64,000 nucleotides of DNA from Xenorhabdus innexi (GTDB lineage Bacteria; Pseudomonadota; Gammaproteobacteria; Enterobacterales; Enterobacteriaceae). Position 1 is the stretch's first letter. Each line of letters begins with the position of its first letter. This document shows positions 24,905 to 35,300 of the stretch, in pieces. Location: positions 120,791-184,790 of the forward strand of contig NZ_NIBU01000002.1 of the NCBI RefSeq assembly GCF_002632485.1, read 5' to 3'. The notes beneath the pieces are model-generated. The model ran no database searches and was not told the origin of the DNA. It worked only from the letters and a program-made list of their open reading frames with translations. A program made the position numbers and the translations under genes.

Positions 24905-25651
24905 TTACCAATATTGCTCGCTGGTAACATGCCCCGGTTTGCGGCGCAGGTGCTTTATCATGCCACGCTGTTCTTTAAGCAATTGCTGAGTATCTCTGAC
25001 CATCTGAGGATTTCCGCACAACATTACGTGGCTGTTTTCCGCCTGCATTGTTAAACCGATGGCTGATTCCATTTCGCCATTTTCAATCAGTGCCGGAATT
25101 CTCCCCATCAGTGAATTCTGGCACTGCTCCCGACTGACGATGGTCTGGACACGCAATTTACCCTGAAATGTTTTTTGCAGTTGCCGCATGAGCGGTAAAT
25201 AACTTAAATCCTGCTCCCGTCTGACGGCATGAACCAGAATAATATTTTCAAATCGCTCCAGATCATTTCCCTGCTGGAGAATAGAAAGGTAAGGTCCGAT
25301 ACCTGTTCCTGTTGAGAGCATCCAGAGATTTTGGCAATCAGGCACTTCATCAAGAACAAAAAATCCTGCGGCCTGTTCTGTGACCAGTACTTCATCTCCA
25401 GCCTGCAAAGTAGCGAGCTGGGGGCTGAGTTTTCCTTTTGGCACGGTGACTAAATAAAACTCAAGATTATCGTCATTAGGGGCGTTGATATAGGAATATG
25501 CGCGCTGGATGCGTTCCCCTCCCACTTCGAGAGCAAGTTTTGCAAATTGGCCAGCCGTAAATCTTTCTATTGGGGCGCGTAGCTTGATACTGAATAGTGA
25601 GTCTGTCCAATTGGTGATGTTAGTAACTTTTCCTGTAACCCAGTTTGCCAT
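24905..25651 (-). CDS. fpr: ferredoxin/flavodoxin-NADP+ reductase
   Basis: A 248-residue protein equal in length to E. coli Fpr. The FAD-binding word RAYSYINAP (about 50-58), the NADP site STGTGIGPYLSIL (about 112-124) and a C-terminal aromatic residue after SEQYW fit the family. It passes electrons from NADPH to flavodoxin or ferredoxin and helps in superoxide resistance (SoxRS target in E. coli). Confidence 0.94.
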   Translation of the reverse strand: MANWVTGKVTNITNWTDSLFSIKLRAPIERFTAGQFAKLALEVGGERIQRAYSYINAPNDDNLEFYLVTVPKGKLSPQLATLQAGDEVLVTEQAAGFFVLDEVPDCQNLWMLSTGTGIGPYLSILQQGNDLERFENIILVHAVRREQDLSYLPLMRQLQKTFQGKLRVQTIVSREQCQNSLMGRIPALIENGEMESAIGLTMQAENSHVMLCGNPQMVRDTQQLLKEQRGMIKHLRRKPGHVTSEQYW

Positions 25652-26048
25652 TGCATTTAGCCTCTCTGCACTATTATTACGCTGTGAATTTACTACGGTA
25701 TGAATTGTACGGAGTGAATTGGATTCTACGCGATTGAGGGAAATAGCCTTATCGATTACGTGTTGCAGTCTAATTAACTGTATTTTTGTTGTATTTTAAG
25801 ATGGATATGTACACTTTTATTGACATTGATGGGGGATGTCACTGCAATTTTTTCCTCATGTAAAATTGTATACTGCCGATAAAAATATACATTGCTCAGT
25901 AAAATTTAACCTAATGAAGCCAGTATGTCGGGTTTGTTTATTAATAACCTGAGGGCTTTGTTGTCGTCGTCAGAACCGCCTGATTAATAGAATGTGTATA
26001 TTAATCAGACTAATATTATTTGCTTAAATAAAATTGTATGTAAATGCG
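25652..26048. other. fpr-emrD divergent spacer, no gene seen
   Basis: About 400 bp of AT-rich DNA between divergent fpr and emrD. It contains a small dyad (TGACAT/ATGTCA, about 25819-25839) within which a TTGACA stands, and several TATA-like words, but no feature I can name. No SoxS box was identified with confidence. Confidence 0.4.
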
Positions 26049-27233
26049 ATGAAAAAAATAGCACATTTAAATTTATTGCTGATGTTAATTGCGTTAGCCG
26101 CTGTCGGGCAAATGACCCAGACAATTTATGTACCGGTTATTGCTGATATGGCGAATAGCTTCAATAAACCGGCAGGTGAAGTACAACGGGTTATGGCAGC
26201 TTATTTGTTTGCTTATGGGTTTTCACAGCTCTTTTATGGTCCATTGTCGGATAAAGTCGGTCGTCGTCCGGTAATTTTGGCGGGAATGTCCGTTTTTCTG
26301 GTTGCGACAATATGCGCCTTGTTTTCGCCCAGTTTATTGGTGTTGGTCATTGCCAGTGTACTTCAGGGGCTGGGAACAGGCGTTGCTGGTGTCATGATAC
26401 GCACTGTGCCAAGAGATTTATATACGGGATCACCGCTGCGTTGTGCTAATAGCCTATTGAATATGGCGATATTGGTTAGTCCTTTATTAGCCCCAATGAT
26501 AGGTGGTGTAGTGGGTCATTATTTTGGCTGGCGTGCCTGCTATTGGTTTTTATTATTGCTGGGTTCAAGCGTGCTGTTATTTTTATTCCGCTCCCTGCCG
26601 GAAACCCGGCCAGAGCAGGCAGCGCAGAGTACAATGCTGGTTTCCTTCCATCAGTTGCTGTCCAATGATATTTTTGTTTCTTATCTGATTATGCTGATCG
26701 GCGGTCTGGCAGGTGTGGCTGTTTTTGAAGCCAGCTGTGGGGTTTTACTGGGAGCAGTTTTAGGGCTGGATAGCTTAACCGTCAGTATTTTGTTTATTCT
26801 GCCGATCCCGGCTGCATTTTTTGGCGCATGGTATGCCGGACGTGAAAACAAAACGTTTTATCAGCTGGTCTGGAGAGCTGTTATTTGCTGTCTGCTGGCA
26901 GGGACATTGATGTGGCTACCCGGCTGGTTTGGCATTATGAATGTCTGGACGTTGCTGCTTCCGGCTGCGTTGTTCTTTTTTGGCGCGGGTATGTTGTTTC
27001 CGCTGGCGACTACCGGTGCGATGGAACCATTCCCTTATCTGGCTGGTGCGGCAGGGGCTTTGGTCGGTGGATTACAGAATGTAGGTTCGGGGGTGACCAC
27101 ATGGTTATCGGCGATGTTGCCGCAAAATAGCCAATTCAGCGTTGGTATGCTGATGTTCTGTATGGCAGTGCTTATTTTATTGTGCTGGCTGCCTATCTCT
27201 CAGAAGATCCAGCAGCAGGAGCACACAGCCTGA
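26049..27233 (+). CDS. emrD: multidrug efflux MFS transporter EmrD
   Basis: A 394-residue, 12-helix MFS protein (E. coli EmrD 394). It keeps GQMTQTIYVPVIADMA at the start, the motif A loop GPLSDKVGRRPVIL (about 64-77) and long stretches such as SILFILPIPAAFFGAWYAGR and LFFFGAGMLFPLATTGAMEP. It exports amphipathic compounds and uncouplers by proton antiport. The start at ATG 26049 aligns with E. coli. In E. coli emrD lies elsewhere on the chromosome, and the fpr-glpK interval there holds glpX. Confidence 0.93.
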   Translation: MKKIAHLNLLLMLIALAAVGQMTQTIYVPVIADMANSFNKPAGEVQRVMAAYLFAYGFSQLFYGPLSDKVGRRPVILAGMSVFLVATICALFSPSLLVLVIASVLQGLGTGVAGVMIRTVPRDLYTGSPLRCANSLLNMAILVSPLLAPMIGGVVGHYFGWRACYWFLLLLGSSVLLFLFRSLPETRPEQAAQSTMLVSFHQLLSNDIFVSYLIMLIGGLAGVAVFEASCGVLLGAVLGLDSLTVSILFILPIPAAFFGAWYAGRENKTFYQLVWRAVICCLLAGTLMWLPGWFGIMNVWTLLLPAALFFFGAGMLFPLATTGAMEPFPYLAGAAGALVGGLQNVGSGVTTWLSAMLPQNSQFSVGMLMFCMAVLILLCWLPISQKIQQQEHTA

Positions 27234-27297
27234 GGTACAGAATACCTTTCAGGTTGCAGCCAGTAAAATCGCACTGGCATCTAAACAGACGGCTAAA

Positions 27298-27329
27298 AAG
27301 CTCTGACATTGTTTTGTCAGAGCTTCCCT
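27298..27329. terminator. bidirectional terminator between emrD and glpK
   Basis: AAGCTCTGACA (27298-27308) pairs perfectly with TGTCAGAGCTT (27315-27325), with an A run before and CCCTTTT after. Confidence 0.82.
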
Positions 27330-27337
27330 TTTAAGCG

Positions 27338-28876
<1,539 letters not shown>

Positions 28877-28931
28877 TTATTTAATAATTTTTTATTTTTT
28901 AATCTGTTATCATCTCTGAATATAGGCAAAA

Positions 28932-29729
28932 CTAATTTTCACGTGGCAAATGGCGGGAAATTAGTTTGCGGTAACCAAATGCACCCAGAATGGCACCAAC
29001 AATGGGGGCTACCAATGGAACAAGGAAATAAGGGATATCCCGACCTCCGGTCAGAGCAATATTTCCCCATCCGGCAAGATAAGCAACTAATTTAGGCCCA
29101 AAATCACGAGCGGGATTTAGAGCAAACCCGGTCAGAGGGCCAAAAGAACCACCGATAACGGCAATCAGAATACCGATAGTCAATGGTGCCAAAGGGCCAC
29201 GTGGAATACCGTTGCCATCGTCTGTCAGAGCTAGGATCAGGCAAAGCAAAACAGCCGCGATGATAACTTCAATAATAAATGCATGAAATACGGATATTTG
29301 TGATGCAGGGTAAGTGGAAAAGACGCCAGCCGTGAAAAGGCTTTCTTGTGACCCACGAACAATGTTGTGAACTTGCTCATAATCAAGGAAAAGGTTGTAA
29401 TACATCATATAGACAATAGCTGCGGCGACAAAACCGCCCAGCATTTGGGCAATGATGTAAGGAAGCACTTTTTTTCTGTCAAAACTGGCAAATAGGCATA
29501 GAGCAATAGTTACTGCTGGATTAAGGTGTGCACCGGAAATTCCGGCAGTAAGGTAAACAGCCAGGGCAACGCCAAAGCCCCAGATAATGCTGATTTCCCA
29601 CAGGCCAAGCTGTGCTCCTGCAACACGTGCAGCAGCAACACAGCCTAAGCCGAAGAATACAAGCAACGCTGTACCCAGAAACTCTGAAATACATTGACCT
29701 GATAATGTTGGAGTAGTGGTCTGGCTCAT
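28932..29729 (-). CDS. glpF: glycerol uptake facilitator (aquaglyceroporin)
   Basis: A 265-residue MIP channel (E. coli 281). Both half-helix motifs are present: AHLNPAVTIAL (about 68-78) and FALNPARDFGPKL (about 200-212), where the D after NPAR marks the glycerol-conducting type. It admits glycerol by diffusion and is drained by GlpK. ATG 29729 follows GGATAT. Confidence 0.96.
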   Translation of the reverse strand: MSQTTTPTLSGQCISEFLGTALLVFFGLGCVAAARVAGAQLGLWEISIIWGFGVALAVYLTAGISGAHLNPAVTIALCLFASFDRKKVLPYIIAQMLGGFVAAAIVYMMYYNLFLDYEQVHNIVRGSQESLFTAGVFSTYPASQISVFHAFIIEVIIAAVLLCLILALTDDGNGIPRGPLAPLTIGILIAVIGGSFGPLTGFALNPARDFGPKLVAYLAGWGNIALTGGRDIPYFLVPLVAPIVGAILGAFGYRKLISRHLPREN

Positions 29730-29827
29730 TTCTATATCCTATAAAAAAGTACAGAGAGGAGATTAATTATTAGTCCTTTCTTACGGCGTTCTGATTACGC
29801 AGAGAAAGGTGGTGTGAATTTATCGTT

Positions 29828-29847
29828 AATGAGCGGAAACGAGAAAT
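29828..29847. promoter_or_regulatory. candidate GlpR operator 1
   Basis: The 20-mer beginning AATGAGCGG and ending CGAGAAAT matches 13 of 20 positions of the E. coli GlpR consensus by my count, including both central CG pairs. It lies 100 bp before glpF. No glpR gene is in the window. Confidence 0.4.
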
Positions 29848-29880
29848 AGCGAAATTGAAATCTGCGTGTTGCGTCAACAA

Positions 29881-29900
29881 AATGAGCGAATTCGCATTTA
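29881..29900. promoter_or_regulatory. candidate GlpR operator 2
   Basis: AATGAGCGAATTCGCATTTA contains a GCGAATTCGC palindrome and matches 13 of 20 consensus positions by my count, with flanks like operator 1. The two sites are 53 bp apart, roughly five helical turns. Confidence 0.4.
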
Positions 29901-29968
29901 ATTGTGGTTTTATTTGTCGTTGAAATGTGATCTTATCTTCATTTAGGATTAGTCACTATATTTCTCGT

Positions 29969-30036
29969 TATACCCGGTATATTTCGGGTTACCTCGTGTC
30001 GTGAACACGGAGGCAGCTCGCAAGATGAAGGGTATA
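29969..30036. repeat. short ERIC-like relic with terminal inverted repeats
   Basis: 68 bp bounded by TATACCC and GGGTATA, with GCAAGATGAAGGGTATA at the right end resembling the ERIC terminus. The central ERIC core is missing, so it looks like an internally deleted copy. Confidence 0.5.
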
Positions 30037-30119
30037 TGCCACACATTAGAAGTATGAAACTAGACAGGCGCTAGCAGGCTAAATACAATCAAGGCATTGC
30101 TTATAAGAGGGGCTCGAGA

Positions 30120-30362
30120 ATGTCATTTGAAGTTTTTGAAAAGCTGGAATCTAAAGTTCAGCAGGCAATTGATACCATTACTTTGCTGCAAATGGAAATT
30201 GAAGAATTAAAGGAACAGAACGCAGTGCTATCTCAGGATGTCCAGAATGCGGCCGACAGCCGTGATTCACTGGTACGTGAAAATGAGCAGCTTAAACAAG
30301 AACAATCAGCATGGCAGGATCGCCTGCGTACCTTGTTGGGTAAAATGGAAGACGTGCAATAA
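30120..30362 (+). CDS. zapB: cell division coiled-coil protein ZapB
   Basis: An 80-residue, almost fully coiled-coil protein (E. coli 81). [20 protein letters not shown] at the start and regular heptads of Leu, Ile and Val throughout match ZapB. It bridges ZapA-FtsZ and MatP at the division site. ATG 30120 follows GAGGGGC. Position between glpF and rraA matches E. coli. Its terminator is at 30432-30463. Confidence 0.95.
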   Translation: MSFEVFEKLESKVQQAIDTITLLQMEIEELKEQNAVLSQDVQNAADSRDSLVRENEQLKQEQSAWQDRLRTLLGKMEDVQ

Positions 30363-30431
30363 AGTCTCTGCTGGTTTTTTTACAGAAAGGCAGCTTTACA
30401 AAAAGATTGTCTTGTAGAAAATGATTTTGCA

Positions 30432-30463
30432 AAAAAAGGGCGAGAGTTACTGCGCCCTTTTTT
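30432..30463 (+). terminator. terminator of zapB
   Basis: AAAAAAGGGCG (30432-30442) pairs with CGCCCTTTTTT (30453-30463), a classic stem and T tract. Confidence 0.85.
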
Positions 30464-30541
30464 ATAAATCTGTCTCATGCGACTGCCTCACCCTGAATAG
30501 GGAGTGATGGCAGGACGATCGGTTATTTATTACAGCGGTTA

Positions 30542-31051
30542 TTACACGGCATTATTATATTCATCTTCATCAATTTCCAGCGGAACTTCTGATAAAATCA
30601 TTCCCGTATTGTCAGCATAAAGATAATCACCGGAAAAGAAAGTCACTCCGCCAAAATTCACTCTGATATCGCTGTCCCCAATGCCTTCACTGCTGGAGCC
30701 TGCCGGGATTGCAGCCATCGCCTGAATACCGATATCAAATTCAGCAAGGTAGTCTACCTGACGCACTGCGCCATAAACGACAATGCCTTCCCATTCGTTA
30801 TTAACTGCAAGTTGAGCCAGCTCGGCATCAACCAGAGCCTTGCGTACCGATCCGCCACCATCAACAAGCAAAATCCGCCCGCGACCTTGCTCTTCCAGCA
30901 AGTCATAGAGCAGTCCGTTGTCTTCGAAACATTTCACTGTGATGATTTGACCACCAAATGAAGTACGCCCACCAAAGTTGGAAAATAATGGTTCTACCAC
31001 ATTCACATCTTCTTGATAGATATCACAAAGTTCGGAAGTATCATATTTCAT
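30542..31051 (-). CDS. rraA: regulator of RNase E activity A
   Basis: A 169-residue protein (E. coli 161) of the RraA/MenG fold. Conserved parts are [40 protein letters not shown] (about 75-91) and [12 protein letters not shown]. It is a trimeric ring that binds RNase E and lowers its activity; it has no methyltransferase activity despite the old name. ATG 31051 aligns with E. coli, and the 24 codons upstream are not conserved. The tail DEDEYNNAV is slightly longer than usual. Confidence 0.94.
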   Translation of the reverse strand: MKYDTSELCDIYQEDVNVVEPLFSNFGGRTSFGGQIITVKCFEDNGLLYDLLEEQGRGRILLVDGGGSVRKALVDAELAQLAVNNEWEGIVVYGAVRQVDYLAEFDIGIQAMAAIPAGSSSEGIGDSDIRVNFGGVTFFSGDYLYADNTGMILSEVPLEIDEDEYNNAV

Positions 31052-31159
31052 GGGATTTACGTCTGGTTTATGCAAGGAACGGACAGTATATCCTTTTAAG
31101 GCCAGTGTTGGCAAAATCATCAATCTTAAAACGTGAGTATAAAATTGATATGTACTCGC

Positions 31160-32077
31160 TTAATTAAGTATTAATCCTATAGAAAACAGGATATTGGTCA
31201 AGAGTGCTACTTTGACCATCTGCACCAACTGGGGACGCATACCTTCGGCAGTTGGATCGCGCAGTACCTGCAAAACATGCTTCAATAGCATGGGTGAGGC
31301 AAGTAAAAATAACCAGCTATACCAGTTGTTCAGATACAGAAGCGTAAAGGCAATAAAGCAGAACATCGCTCCCGCAAGCAGAGCGGCGTGGTAATAACGG
31401 GCTTTTGTGCCACCAAGCCTGACTGCCAGTGTATTTTTGCCATTTTGGCTGTCTGTTTCGATATCCCGCAGATTGTTAATATTTAACACAGCGACAGAGA
31501 GTAAACCACAGGCAGTGGCTGGCAGAACGGTACTTAAAGAAAAAGTATGGGCCTGTAAATAATAGGTACCAAGAACACTTAACCAGCCAAAGAAAATCAG
31601 GACAGAAAGATCACCCAGCCCCATATAGCCGTATGGTTTGGCACCTACCGTATAAGTAATTGCTGCAATAATTGCCAGTAAACCTAATCCCAGAAAACCG
31701 ATAATATCGCTGGTGCTTTGGCAGGCGGCAGTGATAAGAGCAATGCCTGACAAACAGGAGAGCAGCACAGTAATTTTTAGTGCGGTTTTCATTTGTTGGG
31801 CGGTAATCAGTCCTTTTTGCATCCCCCGCTTTGGACCGATACGCTGTTCTGTATCACTGCCTTTGGTGACATCACCGTAATCATTGGCAAGGTTGGACAG
31901 AATTTGTAGCAGGGAGGCGGTCAGGAAAGCTAATAACGCCACAGACCAGCTAAAATGACCGCTCCATGAAGCAAGGGCGGAGCCTGTCATAATCGCAGCG
32001 ATAGCCAGCGGAAGGGTCTTCGGACGCAAACTTTCCAGCCATGCCTGTATTTGACTGCTTGTCGTTGTTGAGTTCAT
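31160..32077 (-). CDS. menA: 1,4-dihydroxy-2-naphthoate polyprenyltransferase
   Basis: A 305-residue membrane prenyltransferase (E. coli 308) of the UbiA superfamily with about eight or nine helices. The first Asp-rich motif NDYGDVTKGSDTEQRIGPKR (about 66-85) binds Mg-prenyl diphosphate; a second, NNLRDIETD, lies at about 197-205. It attaches the isoprenoid tail in menaquinone synthesis. ATG 32077 aligns with the family; the longer frame reads into the ERIC repeat. Confidence 0.95.
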   Translation of the reverse strand: MNSTTTSSQIQAWLESLRPKTLPLAIAAIMTGSALASWSGHFSWSVALLAFLTASLLQILSNLANDYGDVTKGSDTEQRIGPKRGMQKGLITAQQMKTALKITVLLSCLSGIALITAACQSTSDIIGFLGLGLLAIIAAITYTVGAKPYGYMGLGDLSVLIFFGWLSVLGTYYLQAHTFSLSTVLPATACGLLSVAVLNINNLRDIETDSQNGKNTLAVRLGGTKARYYHAALLAGAMFCFIAFTLLYLNNWYSWLFLLASPMLLKHVLQVLRDPTAEGMRPQLVQMVKVALLTNILFSIGLILN

Positions 32078-32103
32078 ATTGTCATCAAATATGTCATGTG
32101 TGA

Positions 32104-32299
32104 TATACCCTTCGTCTTTCAAGCCGCCTCTTTGTTGGCTGCGTTCACTCACCCCAGTCACATAGTTATCTATGCTTCTGGAGATTACTGAGAGGCTCCT
32201 GCCTCTCACCGGAGGCCAGCCTTTGGCTGGGCAAATTCGTTCCCGACGAATTTGTCATTCCCTTGCCGCCGCGATGCATCTTGAAATTCATTGGGTATA
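32104..32299. repeat. ERIC element with a ~69-bp insert of three hairpins
   Basis: Bounded by TATACCC (32104) and GGGTATA (32299), 196 bp long. The outer parts match the 127-bp copy at 21451. An insert follows CTTCTGGAGATTAC, made of three consecutive short hairpins: GAGAGGC/GCCTCTC, CCAGCC/GGCTGG and AAATTCGT/ACGAATTT. ERIC then resumes at TCCCTTGCCGCC. It lies between menA and the hslU terminator, in a gene-free spacer (32078-32381). Confidence 0.82.
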
Positions 32300-32324
32300 A
32301 ATTTTGATTTAAGCAAAATAGAGA

Positions 32325-32346
32325 AATGGGAGGCAAGCCTCCCATT
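32325..32346. terminator. terminator of hslVU
   Basis: A ten-bp perfect stem AATGGGAGGC (32325-32334) with GCCTCCCATT (32337-32346). On the minus strand, the direction of hslU, it is followed by TCTCTATTTTG. Confidence 0.75.
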
Positions 32347-32381
32347 CCATTTTTACTGTGATTAAGCAGAATCCAGCTCGA

Positions 32382-33713
32382 TTACAGGATGAATCGGCTC
32401 AGATCTTCATCAGCGACCAGCTCATCTAAGTGGGTTTTGACGTAGTCAGCGTTAATTTCTACTGACTGACCCTGAGATTCGCTGGCGTCGAAAGAGATAT
32501 CTTCCATCATACGCTCAAGAACAGTATGCAGACGGCGGGCACCAATATTTTCGGTTGTTTCATTAACCTGCCATGCAGCTTCTGCGATTTTGCGAATACC
32601 ATCAGCGGTAAATTCAATGTGCATGCCTTCTGTTGCCATTAATGCTTTGTACTGTTCTGTCAGTGAAGCATTTGGCTCTGTCAGAATGCGTTCAAAATCT
32701 TCGGTAGTCAAAGCTTCCAATTCGACGCGGATCGGCAGACGACCCTGTAGTTCCGGGATCAAATCGGAAGGGCTGGAAACCTGAAATGCACCAGAAGCAA
32801 TGAACAGAATATGGTCGGTTTTTACCATGCCATGCTTGGTGGAAACAGTACAACCTTCAACCAATGGTAGCAGGTCGCGCTGGACACCTTCACGGGAAAC
32901 ATCTGGGCCGGAACTCTGACCACGTTTACAGATTTTATCGATTTCATCAATAAAGACGATGCCGTGCTGTTCAACCGCATCAATGGCCTGTTGTTTCAGT
33001 TCTTCAGGATTCACCAGCTTCGCAGCTTCTTCTTCCACCAGCAGCTTGAATGCGTCTTTGATTTTCATCTTACGGCTTTTCTGACGCTGACCAGACAGGT
33101 TCTGGAACATAGACTGTAATTGGTTGGTCATTTCTTCCATGCCCGGAGGCGCCATGATTTCGACACCAACCGGCGCAGCAGCCACTTCGATTTCAATCTC
33201 TTTCTCATCCAGCTGACCTTCACGCAGTTTCTTGCGGAATGTCTGACGGGTTGAAGATTGTTCCGGCTGCTCTTCAGCTTGTCCCCAGTTGTTTTTCGCC
33301 GGAGGCAGCAAAACATCCAGAATGCGTTCTTCTGCCAGTTCTTCAGCGCGATAGCGGTTTTTCTCAATGGATTGCAGGCGCACCATTTTGACTGCCGCAT
33401 CAGTCAGATCGCGGATAATGGAATCAACTTCCTTACCGACATAACCCACTTCAGTGAATTTTGTTGCTTCAACTTTGATAAAAGGAGCATTGGCCAGTTT
33501 AGCCAGACGACGGGCGATTTCGGTTTTACCAACACCAGTTGGGCCAATCATCAGAATATTTTTCGGAGTCACTTCGTAACGCAGTGATTCATCTAACTGC
33601 ATACGACGCCAGCGGTTACGCAGAGCGATGGCAACAGCACGCTTTGCTTTATCCTGACCGATGATGTGGTTGTCAAGTTCGCTGACAATTTCGCGAGGAG
33701 TCATTTCAGACAT
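32382..33713 (-). CDS. hslU: HslU, ATPase subunit of the HslVU protease
   Basis: A 443-residue AAA+ unfoldase, identical in length to E. coli HslU. Walker [10 protein letters not shown] (about 57-65), Walker B VFIDEIDK (about 252-259), the pore loop GYVGKEV and the C-terminal EDLSRFIL that docks on HslV are all present. It unfolds regulators such as SulA and feeds them to HslV. It lies 11 bp after hslV. I could not identify a convincing heat-shock promoter by eye. Confidence 0.97.
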   Translation of the reverse strand: MSEMTPREIVSELDNHIIGQDKAKRAVAIALRNRWRRMQLDESLRYEVTPKNILMIGPTGVGKTEIARRLAKLANAPFIKVEATKFTEVGYVGKEVDSIIRDLTDAAVKMVRLQSIEKNRYRAEELAEERILDVLLPPAKNNWGQAEEQPEQSSTRQTFRKKLREGQLDEKEIEIEVAAAPVGVEIMAPPGMEEMTNQLQSMFQNLSGQRQKSRKMKIKDAFKLLVEEEAAKLVNPEELKQQAIDAVEQHGIVFIDEIDKICKRGQSSGPDVSREGVQRDLLPLVEGCTVSTKHGMVKTDHILFIASGAFQVSSPSDLIPELQGRLPIRVELEALTTEDFERILTEPNASLTEQYKALMATEGMHIEFTADGIRKIAEAAWQVNETTENIGARRLHTVLERMMEDISFDASESQGQSVEINADYVKTHLDELVADEDLSRFIL

Positions 33714-33724
33714 GCTATCTATCC

Positions 33725-34255
33725 TTACGCTTTTGAAGGCAGTTCTTCGAAGTTATGATTTTGGTTGGTGTAGATACAGATATCGCCAGCGATAGTCAGG
33801 GCGCGTTCTGCGATTTCGCGGGCACTGAGTTCAGTGGTTTCCAGCATTGCGCGCGCAGCAGCCTGTGCATATGAACCACCTGAGCCAATAGCGATCAGAT
33901 CATTTTCTGGCTGAATCACGTCACCATTACCTGTAATAATCAGAGATGCACTTTCATCTGCAACGGCAAGCAGGGCTTCCAGCTTACGGAGCATTCTGTC
34001 TGTCCGCCAATCTTTTGCAAGTTCAACAGCAGCTTTGGTCAGGTGCCCCTGATGCATTTCCAGTTTGCGTTCAAACAGCTCGAATAGGGTAAAGGCATCT
34101 GCGGTGCCGCCAGCAAAACCTGCAATAACTTTGTCATTATAAAGGCGGCGTACTTTGCGAACATTGCCTTTCATAACGGTATGGCCCATTGTTGCTTGTC
34201 CATCACCACCGATGACGACCTGGCCATTACGGCGAACACTTACGATTGTAGTCAC
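33725..34255 (-). CDS. hslV: HslV, peptidase subunit of the HslVU protease
   Basis: A 176-residue N-terminal nucleophile hydrolase (E. coli 176). After Met removal the catalytic Thr is first ([11 protein letters not shown]), and GGDGQATMG and [13 protein letters not shown] are conserved. Twelve subunits form a proteasome-like double ring. It is the first gene of the hslVU operon. Confidence 0.97.
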   Translation of the reverse strand: MTTIVSVRRNGQVVIGGDGQATMGHTVMKGNVRKVRRLYNDKVIAGFAGGTADAFTLFELFERKLEMHQGHLTKAAVELAKDWRTDRMLRKLEALLAVADESASLIITGNGDVIQPENDLIAIGSGGSYAQAAARAMLETTELSAREIAERALTIAGDICIYTNQNHNFEELPSKA

Positions 34256-34399
34256 GAGTTAGCCCCTGGTTACAAAATATGAAGATGGCATACACGCTGC
34301 TTTTATTTACCAAGACCTTGGCTGATAAGCCGTAATTGTTTATCAAAATCAGCGTGTATACGTTATTAGAGATCAAGATGGGGGGAACTTTTTGATTTT

Positions 34400-35227
34400 T
34401 CAACCCCCGGCAGGGCGGAGAATACAGCTGGGAATACCTGTATTAGTAACACGTCTGTGCATTTTTTCTGCACTTTCTTTGTTTTTATACGGCCCTAATA
34501 CCACTCGGTTCCAACTGTCCTTGGTAGTGATCTTACTCTCAATACCTGCCAGCGCAAGGTTGGCACGGACAGATTCTGCCTGTTCCATCGTACGGAACGA
34601 ACCGCATTGTAACATTAATCGTGATTCATTCGTCTCTGCCTTTGACTTACTGGTTTTATCGGATGCCTGAGGTTGAGGCACCTGTGCCTGAGACGGCTGG
34701 AGTGGTACTGACGACTTATTTTGCTGTGGTGCATATTCTGAAGGTAGCGTTTGTGCCGGAGGATTGATAATTACACGTGAGCGCGGCACCGATTGACTGT
34801 TATAGGGCACTTCAGCTAATTGAACAGGAGCCTGACGCATATCGGCCTGCATCTGGTCAAGTAACTGGCGTTGCTCAGGGGTCAGCTCTGTTGGCCGGTT
34901 GTTTGGCTGAGCCGGTGCTGTCGATGAATCCTGAATTGATGGCAGGCCAACAGGCCGGTTTTCCAGCTCTTTAATGTAGCTCCAGCGTTCTTCCGGTTTT
35001 GGTGGCAGGCTATGGCCTTTAGGCTGGTGAGCAACCGGCGGTATATTTTTTTCATTTTTATGTTTAGTGTGTGTGATGAAATAAAGCCCACTAATAAATG
35101 TGACGATCAGGGCTACAGCAATGACTAGTAGTGTTTTAGGCAGCCCTTTAGCCTGTTTTTTTTTCTTACCAGAACCTTTTTTGCGGGGATTAGCATGCCC
35201 GCGACCCACATAATCTCGTTGTGCCAC
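34400..35227 (-). CDS. ftsN: cell division protein FtsN
   Basis: A 275-residue bitopic protein (E. coli 319). A short basic cytoplasmic start with RDYVGRG is followed by a single transmembrane helix at about residues 29-51. A Pro/Gln-rich periplasmic linker comes next, with the essential helix region near residues 80-120. A SPOR domain follows (about 200-272; LQCGSFRTMEQAESVRANLA) that binds denuded septal glycan. It triggers septal wall synthesis through FtsA/FtsQLB. The linker is shorter than in E. coli. Confidence 0.94.
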   Translation of the reverse strand: MAQRDYVGRGHANPRKKGSGKKKKQAKGLPKTLLVIAVALIVTFISGLYFITHTKHKNEKNIPPVAHQPKGHSLPPKPEERWSYIKELENRPVGLPSIQDSSTAPAQPNNRPTELTPEQRQLLDQMQADMRQAPVQLAEVPYNSQSVPRSRVIINPPAQTLPSEYAPQQNKSSVPLQPSQAQVPQPQASDKTSKSKAETNESRLMLQCGSFRTMEQAESVRANLALAGIESKITTKDSWNRVVLGPYKNKESAEKMHRRVTNTGIPSCILRPAGG

Positions 35228-35300
35228 TGTATTTAATTCGCTGAGTTATTAAAAAATTAAGGAGTAAATACCTAATGTTACTGAACATACCGCAATTTGC

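Larger units (their letters stand above)
29730..30119. other. glpF-zapB divergent spacer: glp control region plus a short repeat
   Basis: 390 bp without a gene. The glpF-proximal half carries two GlpR-like operators (29828-29847, 29881-29900). The zapB-proximal half carries a short ERIC-like relic (29969-30036). No further gene or RNA was recognised. Confidence 0.5.

Noticed and set aside
34256..34399. Sigma-32 promoter for hslVU
   Set aside because: Expected biologically, but no pair of -35 and -10 elements with acceptable spacing could be read by eye.
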